Assembly (NCBI GenBank): GCA_002322035.1
Contig: DCNF01000030.1
Span: 513 to 15,911, forward strand
Direction: 5' to 3'
Length of the DNA stretch: 15,399 nt
Source: Geobacter sp. UBA1603
GTDB lineage: Bacteria > Desulfobacterota > Desulfuromonadia > Geobacterales > Pseudopelobacteraceae
This document shows positions 5,935-12,884 of this stretch, one piece after another (within the stretch, counting starts at the first letter, position 1; every line of letters starts with the position of its first letter). Position numbers and translations under genes: made by a program. The notes under the pieces were generated by a model, which saw nothing but the letters and a program-made list of their open reading frames with translations, searched no databases and was not told the origin of the DNA.

Positions 5935-8307
5935 GTGAAGAGACATTTTCATTCCATACTACTTGCGCTCTTCTTCATATCGGGCTTTACCGGGCTGTGT
6001 TTTGAAATCTGCTGGATCAGGTCCGCCGGCCAGATATTCGGCTCAACGAACTTTGCCGTCAGCTCCGTGGTCGCCCTGTTCTTCACCGGCATGGCGTTGG
6101 GATCTCACTATTTCGGCGGCCGCTCCAGGAACTATGCGCAACCGCTCAAGGCATACGCGGTGCTCGAAATCGGTATCGGCATCTTTGCCATCTCCAGCCC
6201 GTATCTTCTGTCCATCTTTGAAATTCCCTATCATCTGCTGTACCCGGTGTATTACCAGAATACTATCGTCATCTCGACTATCCGGCTGATATTGATCGCC
6301 TTGATCATCATCCCCCCGACATTTCTAATGGGGGGGACACTACCCCTCTTCAGCGAGTACTGTGAATCAACGGGAAGATCAACATCTGACAACCTGGCGT
6401 TTCTTTATGCTCTGAATACGTTCGGCGCCGCAACAGGCTGCCTGGTGTGCGGCTTTGTTCTGATACCACTAATTGGCATCAGAACCACACTGAATATCAT
6501 CGGCCTGATTGCAGCTTCTGGCGGTGCATACATCCTGTACGCCCGTAACGATGTGAACCGGTGCGATACCAACGAGGAACCGGTCGTCAGTAAGAAGTGC
6601 TCCAGGGTGATTCACTATTCTAATCCCGTTGAACGGGGTGTTTTGTATGCCGTCATCTTCGGTACCGGTTTCTGCGCCCTCTCCTACGAAATCCTCTGGA
6701 CCCGTTTCCTGTCGCTGATCACCCACAACACGGTCTATACCTATACCATAAGCCTTTTGACCGCCCTGGTCGGGATTGCCATCGGCAGCTATCTGACACG
6801 AACCTGGAGTAAAGATGACAGCCATGTCATGGCGCTCGGAGCGGTGCAGATAGTGAGTGCCATTTTTGTTCTGCTGTCGTTTCTCAGGCCACCGTCAGCA
6901 TGGAAGTGGGCTGCATCGAGCGAATCGCCATTGGTGATCCTCATGACCTGCGTCGAACTCATGCTTATCCCGTCGCTGCTTTCCGGCCTGTCATTTCCGC
7001 TGTTGTTCGACGTCATCAGGCATACTGACCTTACTACCGGCAGCCGCGTTGGCAGGACCCTTGCGATTAACACGGCAGGATGTGTTGCCGGCTCAATGGT
7101 GACCGGTTTTATATTGCTCCCGTTCCTGGGGATGCATATCACTCTGGTAATGACAACCTATATCTGCCTGATGCTGGGAATCTTTGTCCTTGTATTTCTG
7201 GAGCGGGGCATGTCCCGTTGGAGCACGGCAGCAACAGCCGTAATCAGCCTGTCAGTCTGGATAGGTCTCGTGTCGGTATCGGACGTGAGTTTACCGCAGG
7301 ATTATCTGGCACAAGGTAAGACTCTGATCGATTTCGTTGAGGGGAAAAACAGCTTCATCTCGGTTACCAGAAAAAACGGCGACATCGAGATGGAAATGGA
7401 CCGGATGTGGCAGGGGCAGAAGAGTACAGGCCATCAGATCTTGGCGGCCCATCTGCCGATGCTGCTCCACCCTTCGGCAAAAGACGTCCTGGTGGTCGGC
7501 GTCGGCGCCGGGCAGGCTCCCAGCCGCTTCCTCTACTACGACATTGCCAGGCTTGATTGTGTTGACCTTGAGAGCAGGATTCCCGAGGTGCTCAAGAAGC
7601 ATTTCTCCGCCGACTGGCTTAACGACCGGCGAACACACTTCATCGTGGATGACGGCAACAACTATCTCAGGAATATCGATCGCACATACGACCTGATCTC
7701 TGTCGAAGTGGGCCAGATATTCAGGCCACAGGTATCGACATTCTACAATGTAGAATTTTACCGGAATGCTCGAAAAAGATTGGCGAAGGACGGAATCATC
7801 TCTCAATTTCTGCCTGTCGGCTTTTTCACCGAGGAACAGCTGAAGTCCGTCATTAAAACGTTTATTTCAGAATTTCCATACAGCACACTCTGGTATAATC
7901 GCCACTCGGAACTGATCCTTATCGGCTCTCCCAACCGGAACCTGGCCATACGGAAAGACGGTGTGCAGTCATTACGGAGTAACATCAAGGTCATATCGGA
8001 CCTGTTCTTCGGCTATCCCGGTACCGAGGAGTATTTTTTGAATAAACCGGAGACGCTGGCAGCAAGCTTCCTGATGGGGCCGGAGGGATTGGCTCGGATT
8101 TCATCAGGAGCGGAGATAGCAAGCGATGACAGACCCACTCTGGAGTATGGCACCTCCAGAACCAACTTTTCAGCGCAACGGTTCAAAAGGCTTTTTGAAG
8201 AGCAGCACGAATCAGCTGGCCAGATCATTGGTTTTACTGACATCACTTCCGTCATCTCGGAAGTAACAGCGATTCAGCACCGCAATATTGATAGCAGCTT
8301 CAAGTGA
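5935..8307 (+). CDS. Fused polytopic membrane / spermidine-synthase-like protein
   Basis: This 790-residue protein has a membrane part (about 1-450) and a cytoplasmic Rossmann domain (about 470-790). The membrane part shows an internal duplication. GFTGLCFEICWIR at about 17-29 recurs as GFCALSYEILWTR at about 245-257, each followed by a GSHYF/GSYL-ending helix. The second domain resembles spermidine synthase, with nucleotide-binding VVGVGAGQ (520-527), DDGNNYLRN (572-580), STFYNVEFY (601-609), and the closing SDDRPTLEYGTSR typical of such fusions. Where real spermidine synthases have the catalytic aspartate, this protein reads SVEVGQ (589-594), so aminopropyl transfer is doubtful. Another aminopropyl- or methyl-transfer reaction, or a transport-coupled role, is possible. 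The start is GTG at 5935 with only a weak ribosome site (GGGG at 5919-5922); no better in-frame start was found. It follows the lipoprotein gene closely. Confidence 0.85.
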   Translation: MKRHFHSILLALFFISGFTGLCFEICWIRSAGQIFGSTNFAVSSVVALFFTGMALGSHYFGGRSRNYAQPLKAYAVLEIGIGIFAISSPYLLSIFEIPYHLLYPVYYQNTIVISTIRLILIALIIIPPTFLMGGTLPLFSEYCESTGRSTSDNLAFLYALNTFGAATGCLVCGFVLIPLIGIRTTLNIIGLIAASGGAYILYARNDVNRCDTNEEPVVSKKCSRVIHYSNPVERGVLYAVIFGTGFCALSYEILWTRFLSLITHNTVYTYTISLLTALVGIAIGSYLTRTWSKDDSHVMALGAVQIVSAIFVLLSFLRPPSAWKWAASSESPLVILMTCVELMLIPSLLSGLSFPLLFDVIRHTDLTTGSRVGRTLAINTAGCVAGSMVTGFILLPFLGMHITLVMTTYICLMLGIFVLVFLERGMSRWSTAATAVISLSVWIGLVSVSDVSLPQDYLAQGKTLIDFVEGKNSFISVTRKNGDIEMEMDRMWQGQKSTGHQILAAHLPMLLHPSAKDVLVVGVGAGQAPSRFLYYDIARLDCVDLESRIPEVLKKHFSADWLNDRRTHFIVDDGNNYLRNIDRTYDLISVEVGQIFRPQVSTFYNVEFYRNARKRLAKDGIISQFLPVGFFTEEQLKSVIKTFISEFPYSTLWYNRHSELILIGSPNRNLAIRKDGVQSLRSNIKVISDLFFGYPGTEEYFLNKPETLAASFLMGPEGLARISSGAEIASDDRPTLEYGTSRTNFSAQRFKRLFEEQHESAGQIIGFTDITSVISEVTAIQHRNIDSSFK

Positions 8308-8399
8308 TGAAGCAGGTTGTGGAAGGAATACAGAAACAGGCTTGAGGGAAAGATTCTATTTGGCTGCAGGATAATACGACTAAAATAATTCCGAAACTT

Positions 8400-8451
8400 C
8401 ATTTACACAATCAGGTTGACAGGCGAGCCTGTAAAGTATTTTGTGTAAATG
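8400..8451. repeat. 52-bp nested palindrome resembling two IS256-family ends back to back
   Basis: CATTTACACAA (8400-8410) and TTGTGTAAATG (8441-8451) are perfect 11-bp inverted repeats. ACAGGC (8419-8424) and GCCTGT (8427-8432) form a second inverted repeat sharing exactly the same centre. Each half reads, from outside in, as CATTTACACAA, eight variable bases, ACAGGC. That arrangement is reminiscent of terminal repeats of IS256-family elements. TTTTT follows at 8453-8457, so the structure could also work as a transcription terminator for the upstream membrane-protein gene. No flanking target duplication is visible. Confidence 0.5.
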
Positions 8452-8647
8452 GTTTTTCCGGGTTTCAGAAGTTCGGCAGTCTTGGTGTTGATATTAAATA
8501 CAGTATAGACCAAAATATGGGTACCACAACGGGTTGATTCGCGTCATTGGCCTACCGTGTGCGCTAAACGGTCAGCATGCCTTTTCCCCCATATTGAGAG
8601 AAAACCTCGTCACCCGAAAGGGTATGCAGTAACCTACTAGACTACTT

Positions 8648-8671
8648 GAGGTTGCACCAGAGGTTGCACAA
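8648..8671 (+). repeat. 12-bp tandem duplication (GAGGTTGCACCA / GAGGTTGCACAA)
   Basis: Two copies of GAGGTTGCACMA (M = C or A) stand head to tail, differing at one base. Read in frame they give EVAP-EVAQ. They lie 45 bases from the tRNA-Gln 3' end, a typical location for integration scars. Confidence 0.6.
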
Positions 8672-8678
8672 AGAAAAA

Positions 8679-8706
8679 AGCCACCTGCAAATCAATGCAA
8701 GTGGCT
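8679..8706 (-). terminator. Intrinsic terminator of tRNA-Gln
   Basis: Read on the minus strand, AGCCACTTGCA, loop TTGATT, then TGCAGGTGGCT form an 11-bp stem with one G-T pair. A run of T follows (the A run at 8674-8679 on +). It lies ten bases beyond the tRNA CCA end. Confidence 0.88.
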
Positions 8707-8715
8707 GTAATTATT

Positions 8716-8789
8716 TGGCTGGGGTACCTGGATTCGAACCAAGAGTGACGGAGTCAGAGTCCGTTGCCTTACCATTTGGCGATACCCCA
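8716..8789 (-). tRNA. tRNA-Gln (anticodon CTG)
   Basis: On the minus strand the 74 bases fold as a cloverleaf. The acceptor TGGGGTA pairs with TACCCCA, the D arm follows, and the anticodon stem ACGGA/TCCGT encloses loop CTCTGAC (anticodon CTG, codon CAG). The T arm is CTTGG-TTCGAAT-CCAGG, the discriminator is G and CCA is encoded. The whole closely resembles bacterial tRNA-Gln, including the TGGGGTATCGCCAA 5' end. Confidence 0.96.
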
Positions 8790-8804
8790 AAAAAGAGAAT
8801 CATT

Positions 8805-8833
8805 TACTTAACAAATCAATCGAGACGCGTCAA
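8805..8833 (-). promoter_or_regulatory. Possible promoter of tRNA-Gln
   Basis: On the minus strand TTGACG (8833-8828) is followed at 16-17 bases by TTAAGT/TAAGTA (8811-8805). The implied start is about ten bases before the tRNA. The -35 box is good, the -10 box weak. The TGA within TTGACG is the korC stop codon. Confidence 0.4.
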
Positions 8834-9384
8834 GATTTTCTTTGTTCAAGTGCTACCGCCGCTCCGGTGTTAATCGCCCGGATGTTTGCGGGAATCAATG
8901 CATGGTTGCGCTCCGGAAGTGCTTTCTTCAGCGCTTCATGCAAGGCCAGGGAGGGAAGCACCCCGGTCAACGCTGCGTAGGCCCCACAGGCCACCATGTT
9001 AACCATGCGGACATCCCCGAGGTCGATGGCGATCTGGTTCATCGGCACCCTGATCAGTTCGATACCCGGCAGCTCGGCATGGTCGGTATTCACCAGCGTC
9101 GAGTTGACGACACACATCCCCCCCCTTTTGACCCTGGCCGCATACTTGTCGAAGGAAAGCTGGTTGAGCAGCACCGAAACCGAAGGATTGCCGACGACCG
9201 GAGAGCCGGTGTCTCCGGCAGAGATGATTACCGTGCACATGGCGGCCCCGCCCCGTTTTTCAACGCCGTAGGCCGGAAAAAATGAGACGTTCAGGTTTTC
9301 GTGCAGTGCCGCGTAGGAAAGCAGGTTGCCGGCCAGGAGCACCCCCTGGCCGCCGTATCCAGCTATAAACACATCATGACGCAT
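8830..9384 (-). CDS. korC: 2-oxoglutarate:ferredoxin oxidoreductase, gamma subunit
   Basis: The 184-residue product belongs to the pyruvate/2-oxoacid ferredoxin oxidoreductase gamma family. This subunit forms the interface domain that helps bind coenzyme A in the KorABCD complex, which interconverts 2-oxoglutarate + CoA and succinyl-CoA + CO2 with ferredoxin as electron carrier. The sequence opens with FIAGYGGQGVLLAGNLL (GGQG at 11-14), then has FFPAYGVEKRGGAAMCTV and SFDKY, typical of the gamma fold. The frame extends 14 codons upstream into korB. The ATG at 9384 is chosen because GGAG lies five bases before it and the family begins right before the GGQG strand. It starts ten bases after the korB stop and is the last gene of the kor operon. 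tRNA-Gln follows 40 bases later with no terminator between. Confidence 0.93.
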   Translation of the reverse strand: MRHDVFIAGYGGQGVLLAGNLLSYAALHENLNVSFFPAYGVEKRGGAAMCTVIISAGDTGSPVVGNPSVSVLLNQLSFDKYAARVKRGGMCVVNSTLVNTDHAELPGIELIRVPMNQIAIDLGDVRMVNMVACGAYAALTGVLPSLALHEALKKALPERNHALIPANIRAINTGAAVALEQRKS

Positions 9385-9394
9385 GGTCGCTCCG

Positions 9395-10138
9395 TTACAG
9401 ATTTTCGGTGTTTTTATATGTGCCAAGCGGGAAGTAGGGGATCATCTCGTCCCCGACGCGCTGGTTGGCCGGCAGTGGGTTCATTCCCCAGTTGGTGGGG
9501 CAGGCCGCCAGCGCCTCGATGAACGAGAACCCACGCCCCTCAAGCTGGTAGCGGAAGGCGGTTTTGACCGCCTTCTTGGCCTGAATGACGTTCTTCGGGC
9601 TGTTGACCGCCACCCGCGCCGAGTAGGCAACGCCGTCAAGGTTTGACAACAGTTCGGCCATCTTGAATGGAGCTCCGTCATTCTTGATATCGCGGCCGTA
9701 GGGTGATGTGGAGGTTTTTTGTCCCGGCATGGTGGTGGGGGCCATCTGGCCACCGGTCATGCCATAGGTGGTGTTGTTGACGAAGATGACGGTGATGTCT
9801 TCGCCCCGGTTGGCTGCGTGGATAATCTCGGAGGTACCGATGGCAGCCAGGTCGCCGTCTCCCTGGTAGGTGAAGACGATAGTATCCGGGCGGGCCCGCT
9901 TGACACCGGTGGCAACGGCCGGGGCGCGGCCGTGGGGCGACTCGACCACGTCGATGTCGAAATAGCCGTAGAGGAAGACCGAACAGCCGACCGACGCGCA
10001 GCCGATGGTCCGGTCGCGGATGCCGAATTCATCCATGGCTTCGGCTACCAGACGGTGGATGGTGCCGTGGTGGCAGCCGGGGCAGAAATGGGTCTGGACG
10101 TCCTTCAGGCTTGCGGGACGCGAAAATACCTGCTTCAT
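9395..10138 (-). CDS. korB: 2-oxoglutarate:ferredoxin oxidoreductase, beta (TPP) subunit
   Basis: The 247-residue product is the thiamine-diphosphate-binding beta subunit. Visible are CPGCHHG (19-25), GCASVGC (46-52), the TPP/Mg motif GDGDLAAIG (93-101) with [11 protein letters not shown] (121-131), and a late CPTNW (213-217). C19, C22, C47 and C213 match the four ligands of the [4Fe-4S] cluster known from 2-oxoacid:ferredoxin oxidoreductase beta subunits. Substrate choice (2-oxoglutarate against pyruvate or branched-chain oxoacids) is inferred from the KorDABC gene order and overall similarity, so a related 2-oxoacid is possible. The ATG overlaps the korA stop by four bases (ATGA), implying coupled translation and equal stoichiometry. 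No key residue is missing. Confidence 0.94.
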   Translation of the reverse strand: MKQVFSRPASLKDVQTHFCPGCHHGTIHRLVAEAMDEFGIRDRTIGCASVGCSVFLYGYFDIDVVESPHGRAPAVATGVKRARPDTIVFTYQGDGDLAAIGTSEIIHAANRGEDITVIFVNNTTYGMTGGQMAPTTMPGQKTSTSPYGRDIKNDGAPFKMAELLSNLDGVAYSARVAVNSPKNVIQAKKAVKTAFRYQLEGRGFSFIEALAACPTNWGMNPLPANQRVGDEMIPYFPLGTYKNTENL

Positions 10139-11196
10139 GGGTACACCTTCCTGATCTGTTCAAACAGTTCTTCCGGGGTCGGCAGTGACCCGGCTCCCGG
10201 CGGACGGCCGTAAAATGCAACGTCGGCATCACGGGCCACCGAGAGACGCACGTCATCGACCATCTGGCCGGTTGACAGCTCGATGTCCAGAAAGTGCTTG
10301 CAGTGCTCTGACAGTGCGGCGTAGGCCTGTTTCGGGAACGGAAAGAGGGTGATCGGCCGTAGCAGCCCCACTTTCATGCCTGCTTCGCGAGCCATGGCCA
10401 CGGCTGTCGAGGCGATGCGCGCGGTTGAGCCGAAGGCGGTCACAATCAATTCGGCATCGGCAGTCTGCACCTCCTCCCAGCGGCATTCCTTTTCAGCCAG
10501 CTCCTGGTAGCGGGCATGCATTTTCCAGTGGAACTTCTCCATTTCGCCGTCACCAAGATACAACGACTTGACGATGTTCTGCTGCATCCCCTCACCCCGG
10601 CCGCGCACGGCCCACTCCTTGGGCGGCAGGTCTGCCTTTGGCCTCGGGTTGGCGACCAGTGACTCCTTCATCTGGCCGAGCACCGAATCGGCCAGTACCA
10701 GGGCGGGTATACGCCACTGGTCGGACAGGTCGAAGGCCAGCATGGTCAGGTCGTACATCTCCTGCACCGAACCGGGTGCCAGCACGATGATCCGGTACCC
10801 GCCATGGCCGCCGCCACGGGTGGCCTGGAAGTAGTCGGCCTGGGAAGCGTCGATGCCGCCGAGACCGGGGCCGGCCCGCATGATGTCGACGATCACCCCC
10901 GGCAGTTCCGAGCCGGCCATGTAGGAAATACCTTCCTGTTTGAGCGAAATACCGGGACCTGATGATGACGTCATGGCCCGCACGCCGGCAGCCGAGGCGC
11001 CCAGCACCATATTGATGGCGCCGATCTCGCTCTCGACCTGAATGAAGGTGCCGCCGGTCTTGGGCAGTTCACGGGACAGGTATTCGGGAATATCGCTCTG
11101 GGGGGTGATCGGGTAGCCGAAATAGCAGCGGACGCCGGCTTCGATGGCAGCCATGGCAACCGCCTCGTTGCCCTTGATGAACAGGCGCTCGCTCAT
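10135..11196 (-). CDS. korA: 2-oxoglutarate:ferredoxin oxidoreductase, alpha subunit
   Basis: The 353-residue product is the alpha subunit of a four-subunit 2-oxoacid:ferredoxin oxidoreductase. It shows the family signature YPITPQS (28-34), the E55-containing [17 protein letters not shown] block, SSSGPGISL (77-85), an RGGGHGGYR stretch, and a C-terminal transketolase-like domain with [12 protein letters not shown]. Alpha carries the pyrimidine-side TPP domain and the oxoacid-binding loop and pairs with KorB. The frame continues 14 codons upstream. The ATG at 11196 is chosen because AAGGAGG lies seven bases upstream and it overlaps the korD stop (ATGA). In Geobacter-type anaerobes this enzyme replaces the NAD-dependent 2-oxoglutarate dehydrogenase and can run in the reductive direction for biosynthesis. 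That physiological statement is family knowledge. Confidence 0.94.
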   Translation of the reverse strand: MSERLFIKGNEAVAMAAIEAGVRCYFGYPITPQSDIPEYLSRELPKTGGTFIQVESEIGAINMVLGASAAGVRAMTSSSGPGISLKQEGISYMAGSELPGVIVDIMRAGPGLGGIDASQADYFQATRGGGHGGYRIIVLAPGSVQEMYDLTMLAFDLSDQWRIPALVLADSVLGQMKESLVANPRPKADLPPKEWAVRGRGEGMQQNIVKSLYLGDGEMEKFHWKMHARYQELAEKECRWEEVQTADAELIVTAFGSTARIASTAVAMAREAGMKVGLLRPITLFPFPKQAYAALSEHCKHFLDIELSTGQMVDDVRLSVARDADVAFYGRPPGAGSLPTPEELFEQIRKVYP

Positions 11197-11408
11197 GGTG
11201 TGGCCTCCTTGAAGACCGTGATGGCCACGTCGGGGCACATTTCGGCGCAGAGCGTGCAGCCAGTGCAGTTTTCCGGATTCGAGAACAGGGCTACCGTAAA
11301 GCCGAGGCTGTTAGGAACGGGGTTGAGTGATACGAGGTTTTTCGGGCAGGCGGTGGTACAGAGGCCGCACCCCTTGCAGCGGGCCTCGTCGATAACGATA
11401 TGGGACAT
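11193..11408 (-). CDS. korD: Ferredoxin-like delta subunit of 2-oxoglutarate:ferredoxin oxidoreductase (2x[4Fe-4S])
   Basis: This 71-residue protein has two complete CxxCxxCxxxCP cluster motifs: C11/C14/C17/C21 (CKGCGLCTTACP) and C48/C51/C54/C58 (CTGCTLCAEMCP). That predicts two [4Fe-4S] clusters that pass electrons from the TPP/beta cluster to external ferredoxin. A frame extension of 21 codons to 11471 exists. The ATG at 11408 has AAAGGA about nine bases upstream and leaves a normal ferredoxin N-terminus, while the longer form would cross the candidate promoter. It is the first gene of korDABC, and its stop overlaps the korA start by four bases. A stand-alone ferredoxin is less likely given the coupling. 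Confidence 0.93.
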   Translation of the reverse strand: MSHIVIDEARCKGCGLCTTACPKNLVSLNPVPNSLGFTVALFSNPENCTGCTLCAEMCPDVAITVFKEATP

Positions 11409-11441
11409 GAGATTTTCCTTTGATATGAGCAAAGAAATGTT

Positions 11442-11471
11442 TACATAGCAGAAACCGGCCGGTGCCGTCAA
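11442..11471 (-). promoter_or_regulatory. korD: Candidate korDABC promoter with a 10-bp palindrome in its spacer
   Basis: On the minus strand TTGACG (11471-11466) precedes TATGTA (11447-11442) by 18 bases, and TGC in front of the latter gives an extended -10. The perfect palindrome ACCGGCCGGT (11454-11463) lies between the two boxes, where a repressor would block transcription. The leader before the korD ATG would be about 25-30 bases. Confidence 0.45.
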
Positions 11472-11476
11472 GGGGA

Positions 11477-12859
11477 TCAGCCGACTTCAGCGAACTCCCT
11501 GACCCTGAATTCGGCCCCGAGCGATTCGGCAAGCGCACGGCAGGCGGAGATGTCAACACCCGGCACCGTTACGGCGCTGGCCACGACCTGGGTGATATGG
11601 CCCCTGGCCTGACGGATGAAATCGCAGACCGCCTGGAAACCTGCCGCGCCGAACGGGGTGTTGCAGTGCCGGGAATAGGTTTCGGCATCAGGAGCGTTCA
11701 GGCTGATTGAGATGCTGTCCACCAGTCCGGCCAGTTCGGGCAGTACGTTCCTCCCGTGTACCAGATTGGCCTGGCCGTCAGTGTTGATGCGGATTCTCAA
11801 GCCGCGCTGCTTCAGTGCGGAAGCCACCCGCTTGACCAGATCAAGCCTGATCAACGGCTCGCCGTAGCCGCAGAACACCACCTCGTCGATCCCGGCCGGT
11901 GTTCCTATGGCCGCCATAATTTCTTCGTATGACGGCTCGCCGTCCAGCAGCAGGTTGTGCCCCTTCACCGTGAAATCATCAAACTTTGCACAGAAACTAC
12001 AGCGGTTTGAGCATCTGTTCGTGATGTTAAGGTATAAGGAGTTGCGGATCATGTAGGCGATTTTGGTCGATTGGTCCCAGAGTCGGATACCGAACAGGTC
12101 GCGGCAGTTTTTGGTGGTGATACGGGCCACATCGGCCAGTGAGAGTCCTTTGACTCCGGCCACCCGCTCTGCTGCCAGGCGGGTGTAGGCCGGTTCGTTT
12201 CGCTTTCCCCGGTGCGGAGCCGGCGACAGGTAGGGACAGTCGGTCTCCACCAGCATCCGGTCGATGGACGTATCACGCACAACCTGCCGCAACGCATCAT
12301 TTGCCGGATAGGTCACCGTGCCGGGAATGGATATGTAGAACCCCAGGGCGATTGCTTCAGCCGCCAGAGCGCTGTCGCCGGAGAAGCAGTGCAGGACCCC
12401 TCGCGAGGCGCCTTCTTCGCGAAGAATTGCCATGATACGGTCGTGGGCATCGCGGTCGTGGATGATGACCGGCTTGTCCAGTTCGGCCGCCATACGCAGA
12501 AAACGTCGGAAAACCTCTTCCTGGGCCGGCCGGGGAGACCGGTCGCGGTAGAAATCGAGGCCGATCTCGCCGATTGCCACCACCTTTTCCGACGATCGGG
12601 CCAGGTCGCGGATGACGTCGTAGCATCTGTCGCTGACCCGGCCGGCGTCGTGGGGATGGATGCCGACGCTGGCGTAGAGGTGCGGGTATTTTTCGGCCAG
12701 TTCCACCGACTCGCGGCTCGATTCGAGATCGGTGCCGACCACCAGGATGGCAGCCACACCTGCGTCCTCCGCCCGTTTGAGCATATCGTCAAAATCGGCG
12801 GCGTAATCCTTGTAGTAGATATGGGCGTGAGAGTCGATAAGCTTTATTTTTTGGTCCAT
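11477..12859 (-). CDS. TatD-family hydrolase fused to TatD-linked radical SAM protein
   Basis: The 460-residue protein has two complete enzyme domains. Residues 1-260 are a TatD metal-dependent hydrolase/DNase: DSHAH (9-13), EIGLDFYRD with E98, H134 in IIHDRDAH, H157 in LHCFSG and D207 in VETDCPYLSP, all expected metal ligands. Residues about 270-460 are a compact radical SAM domain with C283/C287/C290 (CSNRCSFC, the CxxxCxxC cluster site) and the SAM-binding GYGEPL (331-336), then RINTDGQANL and SLNAPDAETY. The two parts are usually separate or fused partners (TatD-linked radical SAM family); the substrate of the radical SAM half is, as far as I know, undefined. TatD enzymes cleave DNA/RNA 3' ends or D-aminoacyl groups. 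The domain junction is a short linker in one frame with no sign of frameshift. It starts 25 bases after truD, with a weak ribosome site. Confidence 0.92.
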   Translation of the reverse strand: MDQKIKLIDSHAHIYYKDYAADFDDMLKRAEDAGVAAILVVGTDLESSRESVELAEKYPHLYASVGIHPHDAGRVSDRCYDVIRDLARSSEKVVAIGEIGLDFYRDRSPRPAQEEVFRRFLRMAAELDKPVIIHDRDAHDRIMAILREEGASRGVLHCFSGDSALAAEAIALGFYISIPGTVTYPANDALRQVVRDTSIDRMLVETDCPYLSPAPHRGKRNEPAYTRLAAERVAGVKGLSLADVARITTKNCRDLFGIRLWDQSTKIAYMIRNSLYLNITNRCSNRCSFCAKFDDFTVKGHNLLLDGEPSYEEIMAAIGTPAGIDEVVFCGYGEPLIRLDLVKRVASALKQRGLRIRINTDGQANLVHGRNVLPELAGLVDSISISLNAPDAETYSRHCNTPFGAAGFQAVCDFIRQARGHITQVVASAVTVPGVDISACRALAESLGAEFRVREFAEVG

Positions 12860-12884
12860 TTGCCGTGCTTTCTTATAGTAGTAA

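Larger units (their letters stand above)
8308..8715. other. 408-base gene-free region beside the tRNA-Gln 3' end
   Basis: No credible gene is present. It contains the nested IS-end-like palindrome (8400-8451), a small ACCC-GAAA-GGGT hairpin (8612-8623), a 12-bp tandem repeat (8648-8671) and the tRNA-Gln terminator (8679-8706). On the + strand the codons from 8633 to the TAA at 8708-8710 spell a short tail ending KKPPANQCKWL with no start. This could be the debris of an integrase-like gene, but the frame is closed just upstream by TAA at 8630-8632. Confidence 0.5.

Noticed and set aside
8646..8873. 75-codon + frame crossing tRNA-Gln
   Set aside because: It is mostly the antisense translation of the tRNA and its terminator (the VPGFEPR-like string is a well-known tRNA artefact).
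9719..10213. 164-codon frame antisense to korB/korA
   Set aside because: It lies wholly over conserved kor codons and is a shadow of the real genes.
12049..12120. Possible frameshift fusion between separate TatD and radical SAM genes
   Set aside because: The junction (about residues 258-272) is one uninterrupted frame with complete domains on both sides, and such fusions are known in the family.
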